Notes under the pieces: generated by a model | The model's input: only the letters and a program-made list of their open reading frames with translations | What the model was told of the DNA's origin: nothing | Databases searched by the model: none | Shown: positions 7,069 to 13,355 of the stretch, piece by piece | Numbering within the stretch: the first letter of the stretch is position 1 | Layout: each line of letters begins with the position of its first letter | DNA from: an uncultured Candidatus Saccharibacteria bacterium | Lineage (GTDB): Bacteria; Patescibacteriota; Saccharimonadia; Saccharimonadales; Saccharimonadaceae | Direction of reading: 5' to 3' | Length of the DNA: 16,242 bases | Assembly: GCA_937981355.1 (NCBI GenBank) | Contig: CALJPD010000013.1 | Location: 1 to 16,242, forward strand | Made by a program: the position numbers and the translations under genes

Positions 7069-7338
7069 ATGGCTAAGAAATCAATGATTGCACGCGATCG
7101 CAAACGCCAAAAGATGATCGAGAAATTCGCTGCCAAGCGCGCTGAGCTCAAGGCGGCGGGTGACCTTGATGGCCTGCAGAAGCTGCCGCGCAACTCCAGC
7201 CCAACCCGCTGGAAAAACCGCGACACCCTCAGCGGTCGGCCACGTGGTTATATGCGCCGCTTTGGCCTGAGCCGCATTAACTTCCGCGAGAAGGCATCGA
7301 AGGGCGAAATCCCAGGCATTACAAAGAGCAGTTGGTAA
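7069..7338 (+). CDS. rpsN: 30S ribosomal protein S14 (uS14), zinc-free form
   Basis: Small-subunit head protein near the decoding site. The 89-residue sequence has no cysteine, so it is the zinc-independent (C-) form, not the 61-residue zinc-ribbon form. LPRNSSPTRWKNRD, SGRPRGYMRRFGLSRINFRE and the ending GEIPGITKSSW are standard. An AAGGAGG SD lies at the end of rplE and the genes are three bases apart. Confidence 0.98.
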   Translation: MAKKSMIARDRKRQKMIEKFAAKRAELKAAGDLDGLQKLPRNSSPTRWKNRDTLSGRPRGYMRRFGLSRINFREKASKGEIPGITKSSW

Positions 7339-7356
7339 CGGAAAGGAGATAGAGTT

Positions 7357-7758
7357 ATGAGTTTACAATCAACTGACCCAATCGCGGATCTCCTCACCCG
7401 AATCCGCAACGCTGCGATGGTCGGCAAGACAGAAGTCCGTGTGCCCACCAGCAAGCTCAAGCAAGTTGTAGCCGAGCAATTGGTCAAGAATCACTACCTA
7501 GCAGATGCTACCGTCGAGGCTGGTAAGCCACGCGGTACATTGGTTGTTACCATCAACCGCGCTGGCGAGAGCCCAGCCTTTACCGAGCTGGCCCGGGTGT
7601 CTAAGCCAGGTCGCCGTGTGTACGTGGCTGCTGCCGACATTCCTAAGGTCAAGCAAGGCCGCGGCATCGTCCTCGTCAGTACCAGCAAGGGTGTCATGAC
7701 CGGTGGCGAAGCAGCCAAGCACAAGCTTGGTGGCGAAGTGCTGATGAAGATCTACTAA
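7357..7758 (+). CDS. rpsH: 30S ribosomal protein S8 (uS8)
   Basis: Binds the central domain of 16S rRNA and in E. coli represses the spc operon. The N-terminal half TDPIADLLTRIRNA and the C-terminal STSKGVMTGGEAAKHKLGGEVLMKIY are diagnostic; 133 residues is normal. It has its own SD (GAAAGGAG) in an 18-base gap, the widest inside this operon. Here it is the last gene before a terminator instead of being followed directly by rplF. Confidence 0.98.
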   Translation: MSLQSTDPIADLLTRIRNAAMVGKTEVRVPTSKLKQVVAEQLVKNHYLADATVEAGKPRGTLVVTINRAGESPAFTELARVSKPGRRVYVAAADIPKVKQGRGIVLVSTSKGVMTGGEAAKHKLGGEVLMKIY

Positions 7759-7780
7759 TCCGTACATTGCCAGTAAAATG

Positions 7781-7812
7781 AAAGCGCCCAGGAGAAATCC
7801 TGGGCGCTTTTT
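7781..7812 (+). terminator. Intrinsic terminator after rpsH
   Basis: Perfect 13-bp stem AAAGCGCCCAGGA (7781-7793) with TCCTGGGCGCTTT (7798-7810), GAAA tetraloop, then a U-run. It lies 22 bases after the rpsH stop, so it closes the first r-protein unit and confirms that rplF and what follows are transcribed separately. Confidence 0.93.
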
Positions 7813-8043
7813 GTGATAGACAGCACGCGGCATTATCGTGGTGGTGCGTATGATGAACCTCAAAAACTTGCTCATTACTCACCGGTCATCTCTTTATATT
7901 CCCTCCTCAGGAATGCTCAAAGGGTCGATAGTTCTCAAACATCGACGTCTCGACGCCAGGGCTGATCGATTCTCACGCTCCAGCAGATGAAGTGTTGGGA
8001 GAGAGGCTGTGAGGTTTATAGTATCTCACGCTGATGTCCCAAT

Positions 8044-8871
8044 TTAATAAGAGGGGGCAGCAGCTATCATCATCGCTACCATACTAATGTACCCTAGAGG
8101 CAGAGGTGGTAGCACAATAAGTGCTGCACGCAATAAGATGGGCACATCTTTTCGCCTCACGGCAAAGTATAGAGCAAACAGCAGTACGTTTGCTACAGGT
8201 TGAAAATATGATATTCCAAGAATAAAGTCTTGAGTGCTTGAATTATGACGAGTAGACCCCATAAGTCCATCCAAAGGGTGTGCGCCAGATAGTTTAACGA
8301 GAACACTGAACACTATCACAGATATAACAAATACACCAGCCGCCGCCCCAACTGCTTGCAGCCACGTCAAACGGTCGACAAACCGAGGGAGGGGGTCGAT
8401 TGGTGTATTCTTTGTTGCCACAGTTTGGTGCTTTGGTGCGTCATCGTGAGGTTGCTCTGCTGTGCTTTGGGAGGCTGCAAGTTTTAAGAGATCTTGCCTG
8501 ACAGAGAAGTGTATAATGATAGCCAGCGCACAGAGTGGAAATGTCACGAGGAAGATTGTAACTATGAACATAAGCATATTAATGACCGAGATGGCCGAAA
8601 TAGGTGAATTATGATAGGGATGGAACGATTCATGAATATAACTTAGGCTGAATATTAAGCCGTACTCAATCACCATCGCTGATACATATATACCACCTAG
8701 CCAGCCTATCAATTGTGGCCACGTCATATGATCAAAGCGCGAGGGGCGTGGTAGCTGCGTCGAGCTGTTTTGCTGATGTACTGTCTCATGCTGAGGGTGT
8801 GATGTGCCATCGTGACGCTGCGACATAGCATCGTGAGATGGTGATGGTGTTTGTGAAGAATCCTTATCCAT
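8044..8871 (-). CDS. Internally duplicated multi-pass membrane protein, function unknown (275 aa)
   Basis: No family recognised. Residues 1-44 are a hydrophilic His/Ser/Gln-rich N-terminus; hydrophobic segments lie at about 54-76, 92-120, 171-193, 216-237 and 245-270, so it is an integral membrane protein. The two halves look homologous: RFDHMTWPQLIGWLGGIYV (45-63) matches RFVDRLTWLQAVGAAAGVFV (163-182), and FSVRQDLLKLAA (122-133) matches FAVRRKDVPILLRAA (236-250). A second hydrophilic His/Gln/Asp/Pro-rich linker (134-161) separates them. There is no SD before the ATG. The gene is transcribed against its neighbours and divergently from the 312-residue gene. Codon use is more AT-rich than in the r-protein genes. 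Confidence 0.75.
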   Translation of the reverse strand: MDKDSSQTPSPSHDAMSQRHDGTSHPQHETVHQQNSSTQLPRPSRFDHMTWPQLIGWLGGIYVSAMVIEYGLIFSLSYIHESFHPYHNSPISAISVINMLMFIVTIFLVTFPLCALAIIIHFSVRQDLLKLAASQSTAEQPHDDAPKHQTVATKNTPIDPLPRFVDRLTWLQAVGAAAGVFVISVIVFSVLVKLSGAHPLDGLMGSTRHNSSTQDFILGISYFQPVANVLLFALYFAVRRKDVPILLRAALIVLPPLPLGYISMVAMMIAAAPSY

Positions 8872-8898
8872 AGCAACATCATAGCATATGATGGTATC

Positions 8899-8927
8899 AT
8901 TTTCGATTTATTTCAATAAATTTGCAA
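8899..8927 (-). promoter_or_regulatory. Weak candidate promoter for the duplicated membrane protein
   Basis: On the minus strand TTGCAA (8927-8922), 17 bases, GAAAAT (8904-8899). An inverted repeat ATTTATT-TC-AATAAAT (8906-8921) lies in the spacer and could be an operator. The -10 is poor, so this is tentative. Confidence 0.25.
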
Positions 8928-8970
8928 GCTATCTCTTGGTAGAGATTGGAGTGCAGTAGGGGATAAGGGC

Positions 8971-8999
8971 TTGCTTTCTCATCAAAAACACTGCATACT
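8971..8999 (+). promoter_or_regulatory. Candidate promoter of the 312-residue orphan
   Basis: TTGCTT (8971-8976), 17 bases, CATACT (8994-8999). The -10 context GCATACTAAT is the same as that upstream of the lipoprotein gene (52-61). It gives a leader of about 50 bases with no SD. Confidence 0.4.
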
Positions 9000-9056
9000 A
9001 ATGCATACAAACGAAAAAACGAATGAGAAAACGAGCGAAGTATCTTATAGAACGCC

Positions 9057-9995
9057 ATGCCATCATACGAAGTATTACCATTATCATCCTGCGAAGTAAC
9101 GTCATATGAAGACCAGTTGACCGATGCGCTGTGGTATCGTGCAAGTCAGCGGGCTGTGGAGCTGCTGAATACGCATGATCTGCAGCGCGCTGATCTTAGA
9201 TGGCCGACGCCGCTTATGACACTGCCGATTGCTCTGCCGCTACGGAGCCGAATGCACTATGATGATGCGGTTGACTCGGTGGCACACGTGCCAATTGCTC
9301 AGATGAGCTATGAAGAGTTGGCAGGTTACTGCGCGCCAGATAAGATTGGGATGGTGATGGCGCGTGGTGCTGCTTTGCTGCCTGAGCTCGTGTCTCAGGC
9401 TCAGCATGATGTGATGCGGCAGCGCCTCTTTGAGACGATGGCGCAGTCGAGCTCACCCGAGCAGTGGCAGCAGGCTGATAGACGCAACCGCCAGCAGTGC
9501 GAGACTGGCCAGCCGCTGATCGAGCAGGGTGATATGATCCACGCTATGCAGCCGGCCCACGTGGCTGAGGCACTGGTGCTTGGCTTGCGCTGCAGCGAGG
9601 TTACTCATCGGCAGGGGCTTGACCCGGCTTTTCCGCTGACGGTGAGCTTCTTCGCCGCTCGCCACACGGTGCAGCCTGGGAGCGATATACCACTACCCCG
9701 CAATGACCCCTACGGCCTCGTTAATCTCATTGTGGCCCAGCCAGAGCCTGGCCAGGTGTATCTATCACGCGAGCATACTCAGCAATACCAGAGCTTCGCG
9801 AGTATGGCGACAACAGAGGTTAAGAGTATTGTCATCCGCGATCGGAGTACAGACTGGATGGAGGAAGAAGTCGTCGATGCGATTGAGCAAGCGCAGCAGG
9901 CCATCCTCCAGAGCGGCCGCTACATCCCGCTCTATCGGCAATCGACGGGCCGGCTCCTCTTGACGCCTGAGCAGTTTGATGCTGCTCGAGGGTAG
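9057..9995 (+). CDS. Hypothetical soluble protein, no recognised family (312 aa)
   Basis: I do not recognise this protein. It has no signal peptide or membrane segment, is rich in Gln, Glu, Ala and Leu, and looks globular and cytosolic. A helical middle (about 75-185) includes repeated Gln/Glu-rich stretches. The C-terminal third has a mixed alpha/beta character (PYGLVNLIVAQPEPGQVYLS, then VKSIVIRDRSTDWMEEEVVDAIEQAQQ) and ends in RLLLTPEQFDAARG. The ATG lies a few bases after an in-frame stop and has no SD, so initiation is SD-independent; the next in-frame Met is far inside. It is divergent from the membrane-protein gene and followed by a promoter within its last codons. Its base composition resembles the r-protein genes, so recent acquisition is not indicated. 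Confidence 0.7.
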   Translation: MPSYEVLPLSSCEVTSYEDQLTDALWYRASQRAVELLNTHDLQRADLRWPTPLMTLPIALPLRSRMHYDDAVDSVAHVPIAQMSYEELAGYCAPDKIGMVMARGAALLPELVSQAQHDVMRQRLFETMAQSSSPEQWQQADRRNRQQCETGQPLIEQGDMIHAMQPAHVAEALVLGLRCSEVTHRQGLDPAFPLTVSFFAARHTVQPGSDIPLPRNDPYGLVNLIVAQPEPGQVYLSREHTQQYQSFASMATTEVKSIVIRDRSTDWMEEEVVDAIEQAQQAILQSGRYIPLYRQSTGRLLLTPEQFDAARG

Positions 9996-10004
9996 GTGTA
10001 TACT
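9976..10004 (+). promoter_or_regulatory. Promoter of the small membrane-protein cistron
   Basis: TTGATG (9976-9981), 17 bases, TATACT (9999-10004), overlapping the end of the 312-residue gene. The start would be near 10011, about 18 bases before the strong SD at 10029. Confidence 0.55.
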
Positions 10005-10042
10005 ATAAAGAAGAGAACCAATATGCAGTAAGGAGGTTGCTC

Positions 10043-10090
10043 ATGACAACACAGACGATGTATTCTCGCGATAGGGGAACGCTATGCTGA
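10043..10090 (+). CDS. 15-codon upstream ORF, possible leader peptide
   Basis: The ATG follows a near-perfect SD (TAAGGAGG, 10029-10036) at good spacing and encodes MTTQTMYSRDRGTLC, then TGA. Its end overlaps the start of the 57-codon gene (ATGCTGA), so ribosomes finishing here could restart on the downstream ATG. It may be a coupling device with no peptide function of its own. The SD and promoter are strong; existence as a stable peptide is unproven. Confidence 0.5.
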   Translation: MTTQTMYSRDRGTLC

Positions 10091-10257
10091 CATTCTTTGC
10101 CTGTAGTGATAAAATAATCGGCTGGCTCGATTGCCAGTGGCAGCCAGGGAGTCCGCTGTGGGCACTTGCCGGGCTGGTGGGATTGATGGTGATTGGCGCG
10201 ATCGTTGCGGTGGCGGTGCTGCTGCATGTCCGCCGCGGGAGCAGCACGCAGCAATAA
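10084..10257 (+). CDS. Small single-helix membrane protein (57 aa)
   Basis: The 57 residues begin MLTFFACSDK, followed by a hydrophilic Trp/Cys-containing stretch (IIGWLDCQWQPGSP) and one hydrophobic helix at about 25-47 (LWALAGLVGLMVIG and on), ending HVRRGSSTQQ. The positive residues after the helix favour an N-out, C-in orientation. Two Cys (7 and 17) would then face outside. It is too short for a signal-cleaved protein. The start overlaps the 15-codon ORF by seven bases; a weaker SD (AGGGGA) also lies 7-12 bases upstream. No family is recognised and the role is unknown. Confidence 0.6.
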   Translation: MLTFFACSDKIIGWLDCQWQPGSPLWALAGLVGLMVIGAIVAVAVLLHVRRGSSTQQ

Positions 10258-10293
10258 TCCTACATACCTATTAAGCAGCTTATGCTGGCCGAT

Positions 10294-10320
10294 AGGGGCT
10301 GTGATGCCTCTCGTGTTTTT
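10294..10320 (+). terminator. Possible weak intrinsic terminator
   Basis: AGGGGC (10294-10299) pairs with GCCTCT (10306-10311) with one G-U around a six-base loop, then CGTG and five T. The stem is short; placed 37 bases after the 57-codon gene it is a reasonable end for that transcript. Confidence 0.4.
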
Positions 10321-10534
10321 GGCGTGAATAGTACGGCCCGTTTTGCTTGCATCAGCTTTTATTTCTACTTCTATAGCTTTATTTGCTGGGGGTGCGAGTG
10401 AGAAGATGTGTATTGATAATCATAATGAAAATACCCCCGGGTTATACATCTAACTTGGTCGGTGTTGGTCGCAAACTTCGATGTAGTTTCTTATCCGGAC
10501 TATACCACAGTTCTGCCGTTGGTGTCTTCTAGCC

Positions 10535-10564
10535 TTGCGCTTTCTCCGTCATCTGTGGTACAAT
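10535..10564 (+). promoter_or_regulatory. Promoter of the rplF operon (extended -10)
   Basis: TTGCGC (10535-10540), 18 bases, TACAAT (10559-10564) preceded by TGG. The architecture and the TGGTAC core are shared with the rplC promoter, which fits matched output from the two r-protein units. Confidence 0.65.
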
Positions 10565-10630
10565 TAGCAAGATATTAACTTTGCGAGTGAAACGGGAGTT
10601 TTGCGTTCTGGTTGTTCGCCTATGGAGAAC

Positions 10631-10666
10631 AGTCGGCAGCACGAGACAAACATTTTGCTGGCTACT
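10631..10666 (+). promoter_or_regulatory. Hairpin in the rplF leader
   Basis: AGTCGGCAGCA (10631-10641) pairs with TGCTGGCTACT (10656-10666) with two mismatches around a 14-base loop, just upstream of the SD AAAGG (10672-10676). A second short pair, GTTCT (10605-10609) and AGAAC (10626-10630), precedes it. It might carry feedback control of this unit; no family match is claimed. Confidence 0.3.
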
Positions 10667-10682
10667 AATCGAAAGGTAAGCA

Positions 10683-11225
10683 ATGAGTCTGAGTCGAATC
10701 GGAAAACTGCCGGTGGCGATTCCATCGGGTGTGACAATCACGGTTGACTCTGGTGATGTGGTCGTCAAGGGCCCCAAAGGTGAGCTCTCGCAGTTCATGA
10801 CGCCAGCGGTCGAGGTGAAGGTCGAGGACGGACAGGTGACGGTTCATCCAAAGGATGAGTCTAAGGCTGCTCGGGCCCAGCATGGGCTGATGCGCGCCCT
10901 CATCAACAACATGGTGATTGGCGTGACCCAGGGGTACGAGAAGCGCCTTGAGGTCAAAGGTGTGGGCTTTCGGGTTTCGTCGAGCAATAACGAGCTGACG
11001 ATGAGCCTGGGCTTTAGCCACGAAGTCCACTACAAAGCCCCAGAGGGGGTTAATGTAACGAACGAGCGAATGGTGATCGTCGTGACGGGCATCGACAAGC
11101 AAAAGGTCGGCCAAGTCGCCGCCGAGATCCGCGCTCTTAAGAAGCCAGAGCCATACAAGGGTAAGGGCATTATGTACGTTGGCGAGCAAATTTTGCGCAA
11201 AGCAGGGAAGGCAGGTAAGAAATAA
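10683..11225 (+). CDS. rplF: 50S ribosomal protein L6 (uL6)
   Basis: Binds 23S rRNA near the sarcin-ricin loop and the factor-binding site. MSLSRIGKLPVAIPSGV, VVVKGPKGELSQF, RLEVKGVGFRV and the C-terminal GVNVTNERMVIVVTGIDKQKVGQVAAEIRALKKPEPYKGKG region are all diagnostic. The 180 residues match the family with its two homologous domains. It is the first gene of the second r-protein unit and has its own promoter; in most bacteria it directly follows rpsH. Its TAA overlaps the rplR start. Confidence 0.98.
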   Translation: MSLSRIGKLPVAIPSGVTITVDSGDVVVKGPKGELSQFMTPAVEVKVEDGQVTVHPKDESKAARAQHGLMRALINNMVIGVTQGYEKRLEVKGVGFRVSSSNNELTMSLGFSHEVHYKAPEGVNVTNERMVIVVTGIDKQKVGQVAAEIRALKKPEPYKGKGIMYVGEQILRKAGKAGKK

Positions 11226-11581
11226 TGGCACACGCATTAGCAAAAAAACTCCTGAATCGTGACCTGCGCAAGCGCCGCGTCCGAGCTCGTGTGCACGGCA
11301 CGGCTCAGCGCCCACGCCTAAGTGTGACGATTAGCAATCTGCACGTGAGCGCGCAGCTTATCGATGATGATGCTCACGCAACATTGGCTGCTGCCACTAC
11401 TGTTGGTACCAAAGCAACCGGTACCATGACAGAGAAGGCCGCCAAGGTGGGTACAGATATCGCCAAGAAGGCCAAGAAAGCAAAGATAAGTGCAGTCGTC
11501 TTCGATCGCAATGGTCGCCAGTACGCTGGCCGCTTGAGCGCCCTGGCAGACGCTGCCCGCAAGGAAGGATTGGAGTTTTAG
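11225..11581 (+). CDS. rplR: 50S ribosomal protein L18 (uL18)
   Basis: Binds 5S rRNA and forms the central protuberance with L5. The basic N-terminus (KKLLNRDLRKRRVRARVHGTAQRPRLSV) and FDRNGRQYAGRLSALADAARKEGLEF are typical; 118 residues is normal. A Lys/Ala-rich insert-like stretch (about 65-86) is variable in the family. TAATG overlap with rplF; normally rpsE follows at once, but here a small acidic ORF intervenes. Confidence 0.97.
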   Translation: MAHALAKKLLNRDLRKRRVRARVHGTAQRPRLSVTISNLHVSAQLIDDDAHATLAAATTVGTKATGTMTEKAAKVGTDIAKKAKKAKISAVVFDRNGRQYAGRLSALADAARKEGLEF

Positions 11582-11582
11582 T

Positions 11583-11861
11583 ATGGGTAGTCACGAGCAC
11601 GCAACCACCACCGGTCCGGAAACACGACAACAAGTGATAGATAGACTCGAGAGTGAGATGAGTCCAGAAGTACTCCAAGCTGCGGGTCGTGTGGATGATG
11701 AGATTATTGGTGTCGTCTCTGACATAGGTAGTAAAGTGAGTCCATATGACATTCCGCAGATTCTAAAGTATCTTGTTGTTCTTTATCAACCTGAAGGGCT
11801 TAAAGAACTTGAGAAAGCGATTCGTAAGGCAGATGCAGAGCTAGAAGAGGAGGAAATTTAG
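11583..11861 (+). CDS. Acidic hypothetical protein inserted between rplR and rpsE (92 aa)
   Basis: I recognise no family. It sits in the r-protein operon with one base between it and each neighbour, so it is cotranscribed and probably coupled. It is strongly acidic (about 20 Asp/Glu against 9 Lys/Arg), unlike the basic proteins on both sides. Residues 11-35 and 71-91 look helical, the latter (LKELEKAIRKADAELEEEE) like a charged coiled coil; the middle (SPYDIPQILKYLVVLY) is more hydrophobic. No Cys or signal peptide is present. It uses codons such as AGA and CGA that the adjacent r-protein genes rarely use, and its base composition is more AT-rich, which suggests a later insertion. A role as an acidic partner of an r-protein is possible but speculative. 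Confidence 0.75.
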   Translation: MGSHEHATTTGPETRQQVIDRLESEMSPEVLQAAGRVDDEIIGVVSDIGSKVSPYDIPQILKYLVVLYQPEGLKELEKAIRKADAELEEEEI

Positions 11862-11862
11862 T

Positions 11863-12450
11863 ATGGCAGACAGACCTGCAAATACTACACCTCGCCCAAA
11901 CGACCGGCGCAACCAGCGTGGTCGGGGCCGGGGTGGTCGCCGCGATGACCGGCGCAACCAGCGTGATGACACGCCAAAGGAATTTGAAGAAGTTGTTGTC
12001 AACATCGACCGCGTGGCGCGCGTCGTTAAGGGTGGTCGCCGCTTCCGCTTTAAGGCGCTCGTGGTGGTGGGCAACCGCAAGAACAAGGTTGGTGTTGGTG
12101 TGGCGAAGGGTGCCGATGTGCAAACCGCCATTGCTAAGGCAACCTCAGTAGCCAAGAAGCACCTCGTTGTTATTCCGGTGGTGAATGAGACCATCCCACA
12201 CGAGATGGAAGTTAAGCTCAGTGGTGCACGTGTGCTTATCAAGCCAGCTGCGCCTGGTACGGGTATCATTGCTGGTGGTGTGGTGCGCGCCGTTATTGGT
12301 GTGACAGGCATCCGCAACCTGCTCTCGAAGAGCCTGGGCAGCACCAACAAGGTAAACATCGCCTATGCTACGGTGGAAGCTCTGCGCAGTATGGTGCCGC
12401 GTGAGCAGTGGGTTGGTGCCAAGAAGCAATCCGCAAAGGAGGGCAAGTAG
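11863..12450 (+). CDS. rpsE: 30S ribosomal protein S5 (uS5) with extended basic N-terminus
   Basis: Small-subunit protein at the mRNA entry site that affects decoding accuracy. The S5 core begins at about residue 40: EFEEVVVNIDRVARVVKGGRR, then FRFKALVVVGNRKNKVGVGVAKG and GTGIIAGGVVRAVIGVTGIRN. The usual length is ~166; the 195 here come mainly from a disordered Arg/Asp/Gly-rich N-terminal tail that contains a duplicated DRRNQR (14-19 and 29-34). The SD GAGGAGG lies in the end of the preceding acidic ORF. The next gene is rplO, with no rpmD between. Confidence 0.98.
   Translation: MADRPANTTPRPNDRRNQRGRGRGGRRDDRRNQRDDTPKEFEEVVVNIDRVARVVKGGRRFRFKALVVVGNRKNKVGVGVAKGADVQTAIAKATSVAKKHLVVIPVVNETIPHEMEVKLSGARVLIKPAAPGTGIIAGGVVRAVIGVTGIRNLLSKSLGSTNKVNIAYATVEALRSMVPREQWVGAKKQSAKEGK
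11902..11965 (+). repeat. 19-bp direct repeats in the 5' end of rpsE
   Basis: GACCGGCGCAACCAGCGTG occurs at 11902-11920 and 11947-11965, exactly 45 bases (15 codons) apart, so a segment of the tail appears to have been duplicated in frame. Confidence 0.9.
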
Positions 12451-12930
12451 ATGAAATACAACGAACTCCACATTGCAGCCAATAAAGATCGCAAGCGCGT
12501 TGGCCGCGGTATTGCCGCTGGTGGTGGTAAGACCGCTGGCCGTGGTACTAAGGGGCAAAACGCCCGTACTGGTAAGAAGCTGCGCCCGATGTTCCAAGGT
12601 GGGCAGAATGGTATTGCTACAGCAGTGCCAAAGGCACGTGGCTTTAAGAGCCTGCGCACCCCTGCTCAGGTGGTGTATAGTGACCATCTCAACAGCCTGT
12701 CGGGTACCGTTGATAACTTCGCACTGTATGAGGCTGGGCTGATTGAGACGCCATTCCACAGTGTGAAGGTAATTACTCGTGGTGAATTGACTGCCAAGCT
12801 CGTGCTCCAGACGCAAGGTGCGTCGAAGAGTGTGATGGCTGCGCTTGAGGCAGCTGGTGGCTCATTTGAAAAGACTGCTACGCCGCGCCAAACCTCACGC
12901 AAACAAGCCGAGGCAGAGGACGCTGCGTAA
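12451..12930 (+). CDS. rplO: 50S ribosomal protein L15 (uL15)
   Basis: Late-binding large-subunit protein. The Gly-rich N-terminus (KRVGRGIAAGGGKTAGRGTKGQNARTG) with the following MFQGGQNGIATAVPKARGFKS is diagnostic. Length 159 is a little over typical because of a polar tail. The ATG abuts the rpsE stop, with AAGGAGG upstream. In most bacteria secY follows; here a terminator comes instead. Confidence 0.97.
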   Translation: MKYNELHIAANKDRKRVGRGIAAGGGKTAGRGTKGQNARTGKKLRPMFQGGQNGIATAVPKARGFKSLRTPAQVVYSDHLNSLSGTVDNFALYEAGLIETPFHSVKVITRGELTAKLVLQTQGASKSVMAALEAAGGSFEKTATPRQTSRKQAEAEDAA

Positions 12931-12953
12931 GAAGCATTTTTGCCGACACAACG

Positions 12954-12985
12954 ACAAAGCACCTCTCGTCCAAGAGGTGCTTTGT
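12954..12985 (+). terminator. Terminator after rplO
   Basis: Perfect 13-bp stem ACAAAGCACCTCT (12954-12966) with AGAGGTGCTTTGT (12973-12985), six-base loop. The T-run is short and partly inside the stem, so termination may be less efficient than after rpsH. Confidence 0.75.
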
Positions 12986-13199
12986 TCCTGAGGAGACGCT
13001 TCGTATAGACGCGCGCTCAAAAATTTATCTATACGCAATAGGATTTGCCAAAAAAATAACTACACGTCTCGGTGTAGCTGATTGTAGCCAGACAAGAAAC
13101 ATCGTGACGCATGTGCCAGTACTGTACTGGATTAGCGCAACACCAACGATTATACTTGCCCATCCTTGTCTCCTTGTGTTATGTGGTTTTTGCTATAGC
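12986..13199. other. Unassigned stretch downstream of the tandem small-ORF units
   Basis: Contains an inverted repeat CGTATAGA/TCTATACG (13002-13009, 13028-13035), a palindrome CCAGTACTGTACTGG (13116-13130) and a minus-strand terminator (13050-13077). A 44-codon Cys-rich minus-strand ORF (13163-13029) has a fair SD (AAGGAG) but runs through the terminator, so it is not called as a gene. Confidence 0.4.
13050..13077 (-). terminator. Candidate terminator of the first small-ORF unit
   Basis: On the minus strand CTACAC (13077-13072) pairs with GTGTAG (13065-13060) around a six-base loop, then TTA and seven T (13056-13050). It is the first terminator-like structure downstream of the 13330 ORF. 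Confidence 0.45.
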
Positions 13200-13255
13200 T
13201 ATAGTAGACTGCTATAAATTGACGTATTAAGCTAACGGTAGCCTAGCGTCGTTTA

Positions 13256-13330
13256 CTAACAGGGTACGATAACCCACCGCCACCACCTGGCGCTATCGTC
13301 ATAACATACAGCTGCTTTTCCTGTTGGCAT
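13256..13330 (-). CDS. 24-residue small protein, copy 1 (DSARWWR peptide)
   Basis: The ORF begins MPTGKAAVC and ends DSARWWRWVIVPC. It starts 9 bases after a full SD (AAAGGAGG, 13347-13340), with an extended -10 promoter upstream. It shares 14 of 24 residues with copy 2: MPT, Lys5, Cys9, the core DSARWWR (12-18) and the final Pro-Cys. There is no signal peptide or clear membrane helix; the Trp-rich basic core could be amphipathic. Known families of similar size with a WWR motif include Ldr/Fst-type toxins, but those have a membrane helix and this one does not. The same bases could also act as a structured RNA (core hairpin at 13278-13292). Confidence 0.55.
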   Translation of the reverse strand: MPTGKAAVCYDDSARWWRWVIVPC

Positions 13331-13355
13331 GGTATATTTCCTCCTTTCTAATCCT

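Larger units (their letters stand above)
10258..10682 (+). other. Intergenic region with terminator, promoter and leader of the rplF unit
   Basis: This 425-base gap has a weak terminator near its start, no convincing ORF or tRNA from 10321 to 10534, then the rplF promoter and a leader of about 110 bases with a hairpin. The central part is AT-rich and unassigned. Confidence 0.6.

Noticed and set aside
7498..7875. Minus-strand ORF antisense to rpsH with a purine-rich SD-like sequence upstream
   Set aside because: Mostly antisense to rpsH, crosses the terminator, and the SD-like stretch is too far from its start.
9036..9098. Three CGAAGTA repeats near the start of the 312-residue gene
   Set aside because: Irregular spacing (32 and 24 bases) and two lie in coding sequence; no origin-like context such as dnaA boxes.
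10321..10534. tRNA or small-RNA gene in the gap before rplF
   Set aside because: No cloverleaf or T-loop consensus could be found on either strand, and only ORFs of about 15 codons without SD occur.
13029..13163. 44-codon Cys-rich minus-strand ORF with SD AAGGAG
   Set aside because: A terminator hairpin with seven T lies inside it (13050-13077), there is no clear promoter of its own and no homologue in the window. It could be a decayed ORF.
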